Shown here in pieces: positions 26,271 to 34,027 of a stretch of 64,000 bases of DNA; position 1 is the first letter of the stretch, and each line of letters starts with the position of its first letter. This DNA is from Eisenbergiella tayi (GTDB lineage: Bacteria; Bacillota; Clostridia; Lachnospirales; Lachnospiraceae), in contig NZ_MPDJ01000001.1 in NCBI RefSeq assembly GCF_001881565.1, forward strand, positions 1,379,234 through 1,443,233, given 5' to 3'. A program made the position numbers and the translations under genes. The notes under the pieces were generated by a model. That model was not told the origin of the DNA and did no database searches. It saw only the letters and a list, made by a program, of their open reading frames with translations.

Positions 26271-27566
26271 CTACTGCATTGTTCCTTCTCCATCTCTGTA
26301 TTCCCTGGGTGTCATTTTCATAGCCTTTTTAAATACTTTGGAAAAATTAGCCGCCGTTTCATATCCCACCATCTGGGCGATTTCGCTGATCCGGTATGAT
26401 GTGGTTTTTAACAGCTCACATGCGGTTTCCATCCGGATCCGCAGGATTACTTCCGTCAGTGTCCTGCCGGTAAGCTCCTTAAACCGGCGCGACAAATAAG
26501 AGGGGTTCAGGTGCAGCTTTTCCGATAACGTACACAGGGACAGATCCCCGTCTATATGCTCCGTCATATAAGCCATCAGCCGGCTTACAAAGGACTTTTC
26601 CAGCTCCGCCTCATTCTGCCCTCCGGCCATTCCTCCATCCTCCTCAAAATATTCAATACCTGCCATTGCAATCTGGGAATCCGCCCGCAGACGATTAGCC
26701 GCAATATGCTTCAATTCCTCAAACGGCTGCGAAACATGTTCCCAGTCAATCTGTTTCTCCCGGAACACGAAAGAAATGGAAATACCGAGCATCTGCCAGA
26801 TCGTACGCTGAATCCCCTCTGCCATTCCTTTTACCACCGCCTGGGCATGCCGGAGATTCTCTGTTTCCACCGGCTGCAAAGCCCACATAATCACATGCTT
26901 GTCCATCCATGCGGCTTCACTTTTTACGGCATAGGAAATTTTCTCCTGCATGGCCAGGTCAATAGCAAGAGCCGTCTCTTCCGTAAGCTCCTGTGCGCTG
27001 CGTCCCGCCAGCAGCATAACAGGGAGACTTAAATTCAAATCTATTTCCACCTTTTCATACGCCCTGTCCCTGTGGCTCGTCCGCTTACTCTGATCAAAAA
27101 GCAGCGTCTGCACCATATTCCGACGAAGCATGGCCTTATAAAGACGAGTTTCCTCCTTTGTCTTCAGCAAGGTATCCTGCATATCCATATCCCGTTCAAT
27201 GGTTCGGATACATTCCCCTATCGCCTCCAACAGGAACTCATCCCCTTCGCTTTTTAAAATGTAATGAGTCACCCTTTGCCGGATTGCCTGCTGTGCATAA
27301 TGAAAATCATCATAACCCGTCTGGAAAATAACATGGCACAAAGGCCATTTCTGCCGAATATTTTTTGCCAGTTCAATTCCTGTGATTCCCGGCATACAAA
27401 TATCCGATACAACGATATCGAACTGGAACTCATTCAGAAGGCGCAATGCCTCTGTCCCGGAATATGCCTTATAAACATCCAGCTCATACTGAGGTGTTTC
27501 TTCCAGCATACCGGCAAGGCTGTCCGTAATCATTTCTTCATCATCCACCACTAATACCCTATACAT
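26271..27566 (-). CDS. YesN-type response regulator (receiver plus AraC domain)
   Basis: About 431 residues from ATG 27566, behind GGGGGGAGAG and overlapping the kinase stop codon. The receiver (1-120) has VVDDEEM, phospho-acceptor Asp in VVSDICMPG and the conserved Lys in YILKSE. A middle region of unknown fold (about 130-320) follows, then two AraC helix-turn-helix motifs (LHLNPSYLSRRFKELTGRTL and IAQMVGYETAANFSKVFKKAM). This family activates sugar ABC transporter operons beside it. The GH97 transporter starts about 390 bp downstream in the same orientation, so that operon is the expected target. Confidence 0.9.
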   Translation of the reverse strand: MYRVLVVDDEEMITDSLAGMLEETPQYELDVYKAYSGTEALRLLNEFQFDIVVSDICMPGITGIELAKNIRQKWPLCHVIFQTGYDDFHYAQQAIRQRVTHYILKSEGDEFLLEAIGECIRTIERDMDMQDTLLKTKEETRLYKAMLRRNMVQTLLFDQSKRTSHRDRAYEKVEIDLNLSLPVMLLAGRSAQELTEETALAIDLAMQEKISYAVKSEAAWMDKHVIMWALQPVETENLRHAQAVVKGMAEGIQRTIWQMLGISISFVFREKQIDWEHVSQPFEELKHIAANRLRADSQIAMAGIEYFEEDGGMAGGQNEAELEKSFVSRLMAYMTEHIDGDLSLCTLSEKLHLNPSYLSRRFKELTGRTLTEVILRIRMETACELLKTTSYRISEIAQMVGYETAANFSKVFKKAMKMTPREYRDGEGTMQ

Positions 27567-29244
27567 ACTCTCCCCCCTGCTCATCGCTGTCTGCAGGCAG
27601 AACCAGACTGCAGACGGTTCCCCTTCCTTCTTCCGCGCTGATTTCTATTCCATATTCCTCACCGAATTTTATCTTCAGTCTCCGGTCAATATTACAGATG
27701 CCATTCTCTATGGTTTCCTCCGTCTGCCGGAAACTTTCTTTTAAAGTCTCCAGCTCCGCAGCTGTCATTCCCACGCCGTTATCCTGTACATGAATATAAA
27801 GCTTTTCTTCCTTTCGCTCATACCAGACCCGCAGGACGCCGCCCTTCTCCACATTATTCAGTCCATGTTCAAAGGCATTTTCCAAAAGGGGATGCACAAT
27901 CAGCCGGGGAACGGTAATCTTTTCAAACTCCTCCGGCAATTCTTCAAATTCCACGGTAAGCCGCCGTTTAAAACGCATCGCCTGGATCTGGGCGTAACGC
28001 CTTGCATGCTCCACCTCTGTTTTCAATTCCGTATCACTCCTGGCGCTCTTTGTTATATACCGATAATATTCGGATAAATAGGAAGAAAATTCCACAATAC
28101 CCTCACAGTCTTCATCCTTGGCCATCCGATAGAGCGTAAAGAAACTGTTATAAAGAAAATGCGGATTGATCTGCGACTGCAGATGCCTCAGCTCTGCCTG
28201 CTGTGTCAGCAGCTTCTGTTTATAATTGATTTCCATCTGGTTCTGCAGAGATTCCGCCATCCGGTTAAAGGCTATGTACACATATCCAAACTCATCCTCC
28301 CGCTTCTCCTCAATCCGCACCCCCAGATTTCCTGTTTCCATCCGCTCTATGGTTTTCACCAGAATTTTAATCGGGTGGCTGATAACAACATGGAGAGAAT
28401 AGATATAGACTGCCATCATCAGCATTACCATCAGCAGACAGATAAAGAAAATATTCCGGTAAATCTGCAGATTCCGGTATACCGTTTGATTGGAAACATA
28501 GGCGAATAAATCCATGTTCAGGAAAGCGGAATTTATTTTAAAAACCGTATATTTCTGATGATCTTTTTCATCCGTAACCTGCTGCAGCCACTGCTCCTTC
28601 GTGCTGTTGATCCCTTCCAGATTGATATCCCTGCCCACATTCAGTTCATATTTTCCTCCGCAGTCTACCAGCTTTATCCCGCTGTCCGGATATTCACCCA
28701 GGAAATTAAGTTCTTTTTTCAGCTCCTTTTCAGACAGCCGGATGACCAGCGTAAACATTTGGGCGGTATCCATATTCACTATATTATTGGGATAGGTTGC
28801 CCCCAGGTACATGGAACCCTGATCATAAAAAATAGGGGACAGCAAAGATTTTTCCTGCATATTCTGAAATTCCTGATTCTTTTCTCCCACTAATTCCACT
28901 CCGTCCACCGAAGAAATTTTCCGGTTCATCCCCGGGATACAGACAAACACCTCATCTATATAGGTGGAGCTTTCATGCAGAATTTTCAGTCGATTCTGCA
29001 TTTCCAAAAGCTTCTTCACCTGCTCGCTTTTGGTCAGGATGGGAAATGCACTGATGGTATAAAAAATAATATCGTCATTAATACATTCAAACTGCAGCTT
29101 CTGAATTCTTCTGATTTCCTCTTCCAGAGTATTGGTGAGATAAGAGGTTTTGGAATATAATGACTGGGAAATTTCATCGGTCAGCATATTATAGCCAGCC
29201 ATATAGATCCCGAAATACAATAAATACACAAGTACCAGAACCAC
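27559..29244 (-). CDS. YesM-type sensor histidine kinase
   Basis: At least 561 residues: a membrane helix, an extracytoplasmic sensor of about 240 residues, a second helix (about 268-290), HAMP (about 292-345), a His_kinase domain with QINPHFLYNSFFTL (His about 373) and HATPase_c with LLENAFEHGL and DNGVGMT. It phosphorylates the AraC-type regulator overlapping its 3' end. The GTG at 29244 lacks a ribosome binding site and would start inside the first membrane helix. The frame is open 22 codons further, where AAAGGGGGG lies six bases before an ATT codon (29304-29302), giving a positively charged N-terminus. The true start is therefore probably upstream and non-standard. Confidence 0.87.
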   Translation of the reverse strand: MVLVLVYLLYFGIYMAGYNMLTDEISQSLYSKTSYLTNTLEEEIRRIQKLQFECINDDIIFYTISAFPILTKSEQVKKLLEMQNRLKILHESSTYIDEVFVCIPGMNRKISSVDGVELVGEKNQEFQNMQEKSLLSPIFYDQGSMYLGATYPNNIVNMDTAQMFTLVIRLSEKELKKELNFLGEYPDSGIKLVDCGGKYELNVGRDINLEGINSTKEQWLQQVTDEKDHQKYTVFKINSAFLNMDLFAYVSNQTVYRNLQIYRNIFFICLLMVMLMMAVYIYSLHVVISHPIKILVKTIERMETGNLGVRIEEKREDEFGYVYIAFNRMAESLQNQMEINYKQKLLTQQAELRHLQSQINPHFLYNSFFTLYRMAKDEDCEGIVEFSSYLSEYYRYITKSARSDTELKTEVEHARRYAQIQAMRFKRRLTVEFEELPEEFEKITVPRLIVHPLLENAFEHGLNNVEKGGVLRVWYERKEEKLYIHVQDNGVGMTAAELETLKESFRQTEETIENGICNIDRRLKIKFGEEYGIEISAEEGRGTVCSLVLPADSDEQGGEYV

Positions 29245-29393
29245 TAAAAAGGCTCTGATTACCCTGTAGAAAAAAGATTTCTTAACTAATTTTAAAACAG
29301 AAATAGCTATCCCCCCTTTGCAGCCTATAGCCCCTTATTCAGGATTCAGAATCCGAAGGTACGCATCCAAAGGCTGTACCAACATCCAGTACC

Positions 29394-29418
29394 AAAAAAG
29401 CCGCCATAAAATGGCGGC
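29394..29418 (-). terminator. Terminator of the GNAT/methyltransferase operon
   Basis: GCCGCCAT (29400-29407) pairs with ATGGCGGC (29411-29418). On the minus strand the stem is followed by TTTTTT, so it terminates leftward transcription. Confidence 0.8.
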
Positions 29419-29516
29419 CGATTTTCGTCCTTAAAAACAGGCGTTCCCGATGATATCTGAAATCACAGCCTGGTTACAGTATAACAGAACTCTATTCTTC
29501 TGGAAAGACAGCCCTT

Positions 29517-30122
29517 TTACTTTTGTTCCTTCCCGTTCTCCCATTCCTCCTTTAAAAGCCGGTACTCCACCCGATCCCGCAGCTCACCATGCATCCATAC
29601 TTTTTTCTTCATATCCGCTTCTTTGATCATGCCGCACTTAATCATGACATTTTCCGAGCCCTTATTCTCCGGGTCGCACCCCGTTGTCACCCTGCATACT
29701 CCGTTTTCCTCAAAGGCAAAACGCAGCAATTCCCGGAACGCCTCCGTCATATACCCTTTTCCCCAGAACTTTTTTCTGCTGAAATATCCGGCGTGTACCA
29801 GCTTGCCCACAGGAGTTTCTTCCAAAACCGTATAACCGGTTTCCCCGATGAGTTCCCCCGTTTCCTTATCCTCCATGCGCAGGAAATATTCCTTCCGCGG
29901 ATGTGCTGTAATTGCTTCCACAGAGATCATAAGATCCTTCAGGGATTCTTCTCTGCTGTGAGTCATGATATCCGGAAGATAATACATCACCTCCGGATCG
30001 GAGAGCAGCGCATGATGGCTTTCGAAATCTTCCTGACGATGATCCCGCAGAATCATACGCGCTGTTTCCAGTTGTACAGGTGCTGTCTCTCTGTTTTTTT
30101 CTTCTGTCATTATTGCTTCCAT
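29517..30122 (-). CDS. GNAT family N-acetyltransferase (RimJ/RimL-like)
   Basis: About 201 residues from ATG 30122 (AGGAGT site). The fold pattern is that of GNAT_3 (RimJ/RimL-type) enzymes: LETARMILRDHRQEDFES, then GETGYTVLEE, the acetyl-CoA-binding region SRKKFWGKGYMTEAFRELLRFA (about 120-141) and VTTGCDPENKGSENVMIKCG. It transfers acetyl from acetyl-CoA to an amine such as a protein N-terminus or small molecule; the acceptor is not predictable. It begins eight bases after the methyltransferase stop codon and is probably co-transcribed with it. Confidence 0.82.
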   Translation of the reverse strand: MEAIMTEEKNRETAPVQLETARMILRDHRQEDFESHHALLSDPEVMYYLPDIMTHSREESLKDLMISVEAITAHPRKEYFLRMEDKETGELIGETGYTVLEETPVGKLVHAGYFSRKKFWGKGYMTEAFRELLRFAFEENGVCRVTTGCDPENKGSENVMIKCGMIKEADMKKKVWMHGELRDRVEYRLLKEEWENGKEQK

Positions 30123-30129
30123 CTCACTC

Positions 30130-30966
30130 CTATTCTCCCTTTCTATCCGGCATTTTCCTTGCAAATACGGTATCCATGCAATGCTTGTGAGGAATCCCGC
30201 TGCTGTTACAGTCAAAAATCACTTCCCTGCACTCCTCAATCATCCAATCCTTATAGCAGGTGAACAATTCCCCCGATGCCCAGTTCCGGGAACACAGGTC
30301 CGAGTCCGGCGGCTCCGGGATAAAGGGCTTTTCCACAAAAACATTGACCGCATGCATGCCGCCTGAAGCTGTATGCGACCGGTAATTTTCCATAATCTCA
30401 TCCCGCAGCTCCGGCAGGATATGATGGAATACCCCGGAGCTGTAGATAATGTCGAAATCCTCATCCAGTCGGAAGTCCCGCAAATCCGCACGGAAGAAAT
30501 CAATATCCGCCTGATGGATATCCGCCAGCCTTCTGGCTTTTTCAATTCCGGATTCCGTCACATCAAAGGCCGTGACCTGGTAACCATTTCTGGCGAAAAA
30601 AACGGCATCCTTTCCTTCTCCGCAGCCCACCTCCAGAAGCCGGAGCGGCCTTGTGGGATAGTACCTTCGAAGCACTTCCATGCACATTTCATTCGGCATG
30701 GTTCCCCAGTAATATTCCTTCGCATTATAGCGATCCTCATAGGGTGTTACCATTTTCTTTTTGGGGATATATCCCATCAGTGTATCGATATCCGTTTCCA
30801 GTATTCCTGCCAGCGCAGGAAGCAGGGCGATATCGGGAAGGGACTGGGCATTTTCCCATTTGGATACCGCCTGGGAAGAAATATTCAGCTTCTTAGCCAG
30901 TTCTTCCTGGGTATAGCCCTTTGATTTACGGAATCGTACAATATTATCACATAACCTGATCTCCAT
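30130..30966 (-). CDS. XRE helix-turn-helix fused to SAM-dependent methyltransferase
   Basis: 278 residues with two clear parts. Residues 1-65 are an XRE DNA-binding domain (IVRFRKSKGYTQEELAKKLN, ISSQAVSKWENAQSLP). Residues 75-270 form a class I methyltransferase: motif I LLEVGCGEGKDAVFF, motif II with Asp in AFDVTESGI, and a post-motif DIIYSSGVFHHI, closest in style to TehB/UbiE-like small-molecule methyltransferases. Such fusions occur in Firmicutes but their substrates are unknown. It could be a regulator that senses or modifies a metabolite, or a self-regulated detoxifying enzyme. The GNAT gene downstream is its likely operon partner. Confidence 0.8.
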   Translation of the reverse strand: MEIRLCDNIVRFRKSKGYTQEELAKKLNISSQAVSKWENAQSLPDIALLPALAGILETDIDTLMGYIPKKKMVTPYEDRYNAKEYYWGTMPNEMCMEVLRRYYPTRPLRLLEVGCGEGKDAVFFARNGYQVTAFDVTESGIEKARRLADIHQADIDFFRADLRDFRLDEDFDIIYSSGVFHHILPELRDEIMENYRSHTASGGMHAVNVFVEKPFIPEPPDSDLCSRNWASGELFTCYKDWMIEECREVIFDCNSSGIPHKHCMDTVFARKMPDRKGE

Positions 30967-31049
30967 TTTAAATTCCTCCTATATACAACTTGCCGGCCTC
31001 TTTACCGCTTCATTGTATCATTCCTTATCTCCGGAGAAAATAACGGCAC

Positions 31050-31082
31050 AATAGAAAAACCGGCAGAAATCAACTGCCGGTT
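31050..31082 (-). terminator. Terminator of the aldo/keto reductase gene
   Basis: AACCGGCAG (31058-31066) pairs with CTGCCGGTT (31074-31082). On the minus strand the stem runs into TTTTTCTAT. Confidence 0.85.
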
Positions 31083-31092
31083 GTAAAAAAGC

Positions 31093-32067
31093 CTACCAAT
31101 GATAGGACTGCATTCTTTTTAAGGACACCAGATCATGCATCATCTCATCCGGAACCTCCTGCTCAATGCTCACAAGCGCCTGCTTCAGCTGCTCCTCATT
31201 TCCGAATCCGGAAATCGGAATGGAAGGGAACGCCGCCCGCTTCACATAGCTGTACAGAAAATCCGTAACCTTGTAGCCCTCGCTCACACACAGCTTGAGC
31301 TGCCTTAATATGGCCTCATTCGCTTCCCCGTGGTACCGTTCCTTTTGCTGGGGGGAAACCGGCTTACCTGCCATTCTTTTGGAGAAATAGCCTCCGGCCA
31401 AACACATATAGGCCATAAAGCTCAGGCCGGTTTGTTTTTCATACTGGTAATACGCATCATCCAGGATGGTAAGCTGCGGTTCCACTAATGTTTCCGGAAC
31501 CACATCGGCCAGGACAAACATCATCTGGTTACAGGCAAATCCATGCAGCCCATGCTCTCTGGCGTAAGTATCCGCTTCCTTCAGACGATCCAGGCTCCAG
31601 TTGGAGCAGCCGTAATAACGCAGGCGCCCTCTGCGGACCTCTTCCTCAAGGGCTTCCAGCAGCTCTCCTGCCGGCACCTGCGGATTATCCCTGTGCAGGA
31701 AGTACAGATCCACGTAATCCGTCTGCAGCTGGCTCAGACTTTCTTCCACATCTTTATGAAGATTCCCGGGATCTACCCGTGAGTACAGCATATTATCAAT
31801 GGGAGGATGACAGCCTTTGCTTGAAAGGATCACTTGATCCCTTTTTCCCTTAAGCCATTCCCCAATGACCTTCTCACTGCGCCCTTTCTCATCACAGGCC
31901 CAATCGCCGTAAACGTGAGCAGTATCGATAAAATTCCCCCCGCCGTCCAGAAAGATATCCATCTGCCGGAAAGCTTCCTCCCGGCTCTTTTTTGTGCCGA
32001 AATCCGCGGTACCCAGACATAGCTGCGAAACCTGCAGATCCGTATTAGTCAGACTGACTCTGTCCAT
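31093..32067 (-). CDS. Aldo/keto reductase
   Basis: A 324-residue NADPH-dependent oxidoreductase of the AKR TIM-barrel family. The catalytic residues are visible: Asp and Tyr in FIDTAHVYGDW (about 47-57), Lys in VILSSKGCH and His in DLYFLHRDNP. The cofactor-binding end (ISGFGNEEQLKQAL) is typical. It reduces an aldehyde or ketone, often a sugar or steroid-like carbonyl. It is divergent from the isoprenoid-synthase-like gene, with 187 bp between them. The N-terminus SLTNTDLQVSQLCLGTADFG resembles the 'YghZ/Tas' branch. The substrate is unknown. Confidence 0.88.
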   Translation of the reverse strand: MDRVSLTNTDLQVSQLCLGTADFGTKKSREEAFRQMDIFLDGGGNFIDTAHVYGDWACDEKGRSEKVIGEWLKGKRDQVILSSKGCHPPIDNMLYSRVDPGNLHKDVEESLSQLQTDYVDLYFLHRDNPQVPAGELLEALEEEVRRGRLRYYGCSNWSLDRLKEADTYAREHGLHGFACNQMMFVLADVVPETLVEPQLTILDDAYYQYEKQTGLSFMAYMCLAGGYFSKRMAGKPVSPQQKERYHGEANEAILRQLKLCVSEGYKVTDFLYSYVKRAAFPSIPISGFGNEEQLKQALVSIEQEVPDEMMHDLVSLKRMQSYHW

Positions 32068-32171
32068 TGTGTAACCCCTTTCCCCTAACTGTATGTTAAT
32101 GATATATTATTGTATCATTCTATTCGTAAAAGTGAAAGAGGGAGATTTATTCCGCCGCAACCATAATTTGC

Positions 32172-32200
32172 TTGTAATTTCATTGCTTTCCCTTCATAAT
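32172..32200 (+). promoter_or_regulatory. Promoter of the isoprenoid-synthase-like gene
   Basis: TTGTAA (32172-32177), 17 bp, CATAAT (32195-32200), 54 bp before the ATG at 32255. Confidence 0.55.
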
Positions 32201-32254
32201 ATTGGTGATGCTCCACGAACTGATGATACCGATTTAAAATTACAGGAGAATCCC

Positions 32255-33586
32255 ATGCTATTTCAGAAAGAATATATAACCGGCTCCCTCATGCCCCGGA
32301 TTCAGGAGCTGTGGCAGTCTGCCGAATGTACCTTTCCGCCATTCCTTACGGAAATAAATGCCGGTGAAAAAGGAACGAACGAAAAATGGATTACCGAAAG
32401 CACGGAACGGATACGGCTTCACCTGAAGGCCTTTCCCTCCCGCAGCGCTTTTACTTTTCCCAATAAAAAAGGAAGTGAACGGATCACTCCCCGTCAGCAA
32501 ATCTGGTTAAAGGAAACGGAAAGCCTGTTCCACAGCCTCCTTCTCACCGAACCGGTGCTTGGAATCCGAAATGCTCTTTCCCCTCAGACACTGGATGCTT
32601 TTCAGGACAAAATAAAACAATTTCTGCGCAAGGTGCGCAGTTTTGCACCGGATATGGAACTGGAGGATATGGGCCAGGCTATCCGGAATTACATGGTTTA
32701 CGCCATTTTCCGGGAGCAGAACGGCCTTCCCCAGAAATGTTCTTCCTCCATTTTCGGTTACAGTATGCTGTACCCCTTTACCGACAATTTTCTGGATGAT
32801 CCGTCCCATACAGAGGAAGAAAAGATACATTATAACAAGCTCATCCATCACAGAATCAGCGGCCTGCCTGTAACACCCCTGTCCCTGCATGAGGAAAAAA
32901 CAGCCATGCTTTTGGACGCCATAGCCGCTGACTATCCCGGGCCGGAAGCCGATGAAGCCTATGGCGCAGAAGCCGCGGCGGATATCCGGCAGGGACTCCT
33001 TCTGATGCTGGAGGCACAGGAAATCAGCCAGAAGCAGACGGACGCATCCCTTTCCCTGACCGAAAAAAACATACTGGACATCTCCATCTATAAAGGCGGA
33101 TTATCCGTATTAATAGACCGATACTTCATTAACTGTAAAATGACAGAACAAGATGCTCTTTTCTACTTTGGCTTCGGTTTTCTGCTCCAGATATGCGATG
33201 ATCTCCAGGATATCGCCCAGGATCGGGAAAGCGGCAGCCGTACGCTGCTCTCCCGCTGTCAGACGCCGGAGGAGAGGGAAGACGTAGTAAACCGGCTGTT
33301 TCACTATACAGACCGGCTGTTTCATTTCTCCCCTCCCTCCAGCGCCGCTTTCCGGAACTTCCTTCTTCAGAACTGCTTCCAGCTGATACTTTCTTCAGCC
33401 GCAGGCAGCGGAGACTTTTTCAGCAGCAGCTATCTGGAAGGGCTGGAACGGGCCTTTCCGGTTTCCTTCTCCTATCTGAAGCAGACGAAAGAGAAGATGC
33501 CCGCAGCATTTTCCGCGGGAAAGCCGGCCGACCAGAACCGAATGATGGATATGCTGGATGCTGTTCTCAGTGAATCCCCATCCTGA
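32255..33586 (+). CDS. Class I isoprenoid-synthase-like protein of unknown product
   Basis: About 443 residues from ATG 32255 (ACAGGAG site); a longer frame to 32093 lacks a ribosome binding site and overlaps the promoter. Two Asp-rich motifs sit at the spacing of the all-alpha isoprenoid synthase fold: DNFLDDPSH (Asp177, 181, 182) and QICDDLQDIAQD (Asp315, 316, 319). The second is much like the DDxxD magnesium site of prenyl transferases and squalene/phytoene synthases. No signal peptide or membrane helix is evident. The N-terminal 150 residues match nothing I recognise. It may condense or cyclise an allylic diphosphate, or be a repurposed fold. Products and partners are unknown. Confidence 0.7.
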   Translation: MLFQKEYITGSLMPRIQELWQSAECTFPPFLTEINAGEKGTNEKWITESTERIRLHLKAFPSRSAFTFPNKKGSERITPRQQIWLKETESLFHSLLLTEPVLGIRNALSPQTLDAFQDKIKQFLRKVRSFAPDMELEDMGQAIRNYMVYAIFREQNGLPQKCSSSIFGYSMLYPFTDNFLDDPSHTEEEKIHYNKLIHHRISGLPVTPLSLHEEKTAMLLDAIAADYPGPEADEAYGAEAAADIRQGLLLMLEAQEISQKQTDASLSLTEKNILDISIYKGGLSVLIDRYFINCKMTEQDALFYFGFGFLLQICDDLQDIAQDRESGSRTLLSRCQTPEEREDVVNRLFHYTDRLFHFSPPSSAAFRNFLLQNCFQLILSSAAGSGDFFSSSYLEGLERAFPVSFSYLKQTKEKMPAAFSAGKPADQNRMMDMLDAVLSESPS

Positions 33587-33594
33587 GCCATGAG

Positions 33595-33637
33595 GGTTTC
33601 GATACGGACGGCAGCACTCATTTTTTGTATCGAAACC
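33595..33637. repeat. 11-bp inverted repeat with T-run inside the loop
   Basis: GGTTTCGATAC (33595-33605) and GTATCGAAACC (33627-33637) are perfect complements 21 bp apart. The T-run lies in the loop rather than after the stem, so this is not a standard terminator. It sits just upstream of the rsgA leader promoter and could be a regulator site. Confidence 0.5.
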
Positions 33638-33654
33638 TAAGTAATAATTTGGTA

Positions 33655-33683
33655 TTGCATATTTTATGTTCATCCCTTATACT
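33655..33683 (+). promoter_or_regulatory. Promoter of the rsgA leader transcript
   Basis: TTGCAT (33655-33660), 17 bp, TATACT (33678-33683), predicting a start near 33690 and a 300-nt leader. Confidence 0.6.
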
Positions 33684-33715
33684 AATTATAAATCTGTTCT
33701 CTCCCCGGAGAGAAA

Positions 33716-33748
33716 ATGAAAGGAGCGTTGTTTAATGAAAGCAAATAA
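33716..33748 (+). CDS. Short upstream ORF 1 (10 aa) in the rsgA leader
   Basis: ATG 33716 behind CGGAGAG encodes MKGALFNESK and stops at 33748. It overlaps the next short ORF in another frame. Its ribosome binding site lies within a hairpin. Confidence 0.35.
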   Translation: MKGALFNESK

Positions 33749-33767
33749 TGAGGTGGCATTCACTTAA
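33735..33767 (+). CDS. Leader peptide ORF (10 aa) upstream of the attenuator
   Basis: ATG 33735 has a near-perfect AAAGGAG site nine bases upstream and encodes MKANNEVAFT, ending 57 nt before the terminator stem. Its size and place fit a regulatory leader peptide whose stalled translation changes folding downstream. Confidence 0.5.
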   Translation: MKANNEVAFT

Positions 33768-33916
33768 CTTCACAGGCATACCCGATAACAATCCTTTCAG
33801 AATATACTTGATACGGAATTAATACCCGCAGGAACAGTATGAGAAGGCTTGTTTCTGCGGGATTTTTATGCCCTTTTTTAAGCATGCCGCCCTAATAGGA
33901 AAAGGAGGATTTTATA

Positions 33917-34027
33917 ATGACAAAAAGCGAAAACAAGAATGAAAACAAGAAAACTATAAATCGAACAAATTATTTTGGAGGAAATCACTTTGAATATTAC
34001 AGAATATGGATATATACCCGATGGTAA
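33917..34027 (+). CDS. Small ORF (36 aa) overlapping the rsgA start
   Basis: ATG 33917 follows a perfect AAAGGAGG site and encodes a 36-residue Lys/Asn-rich peptide beginning MTKSENKNENKK and ending at 34027, 38 bp inside rsgA in another frame. It lies after the terminator, so it is read only on read-through. It probably couples translation to rsgA, which has only a TTG start. I recognise no protein family. Confidence 0.5.
   Translation: MTKSENKNENKKTINRTNYFGGNHFEYYRIWIYTRW

Larger units (their letters stand above)
33697..33868 (+). promoter_or_regulatory. Attenuator-like leader: 5' hairpin, short ORFs, intrinsic terminator
   Basis: Starting about 7 nt into the transcript, TTCTCTCCCCGGAGAGAA (33697-33714) folds over the ribosome binding site of the first short ORF. 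Two overlapping short ORFs follow, and then a strong terminator: CCCGCAGGAACA (33825-33836) pairs with TGTTTCTGCGGG (33850-33861), ending in ATTTTTA. This arrangement is used for ribosome-mediated attenuation of antibiotic-response genes. The antiterminator pairing was not resolved by eye. Confidence 0.6.

Noticed and set aside
33595..33637. Intrinsic terminator after the isoprenoid-synthase-like gene
   Set aside because: The T-run is in the loop, not after the stem, on both strands.
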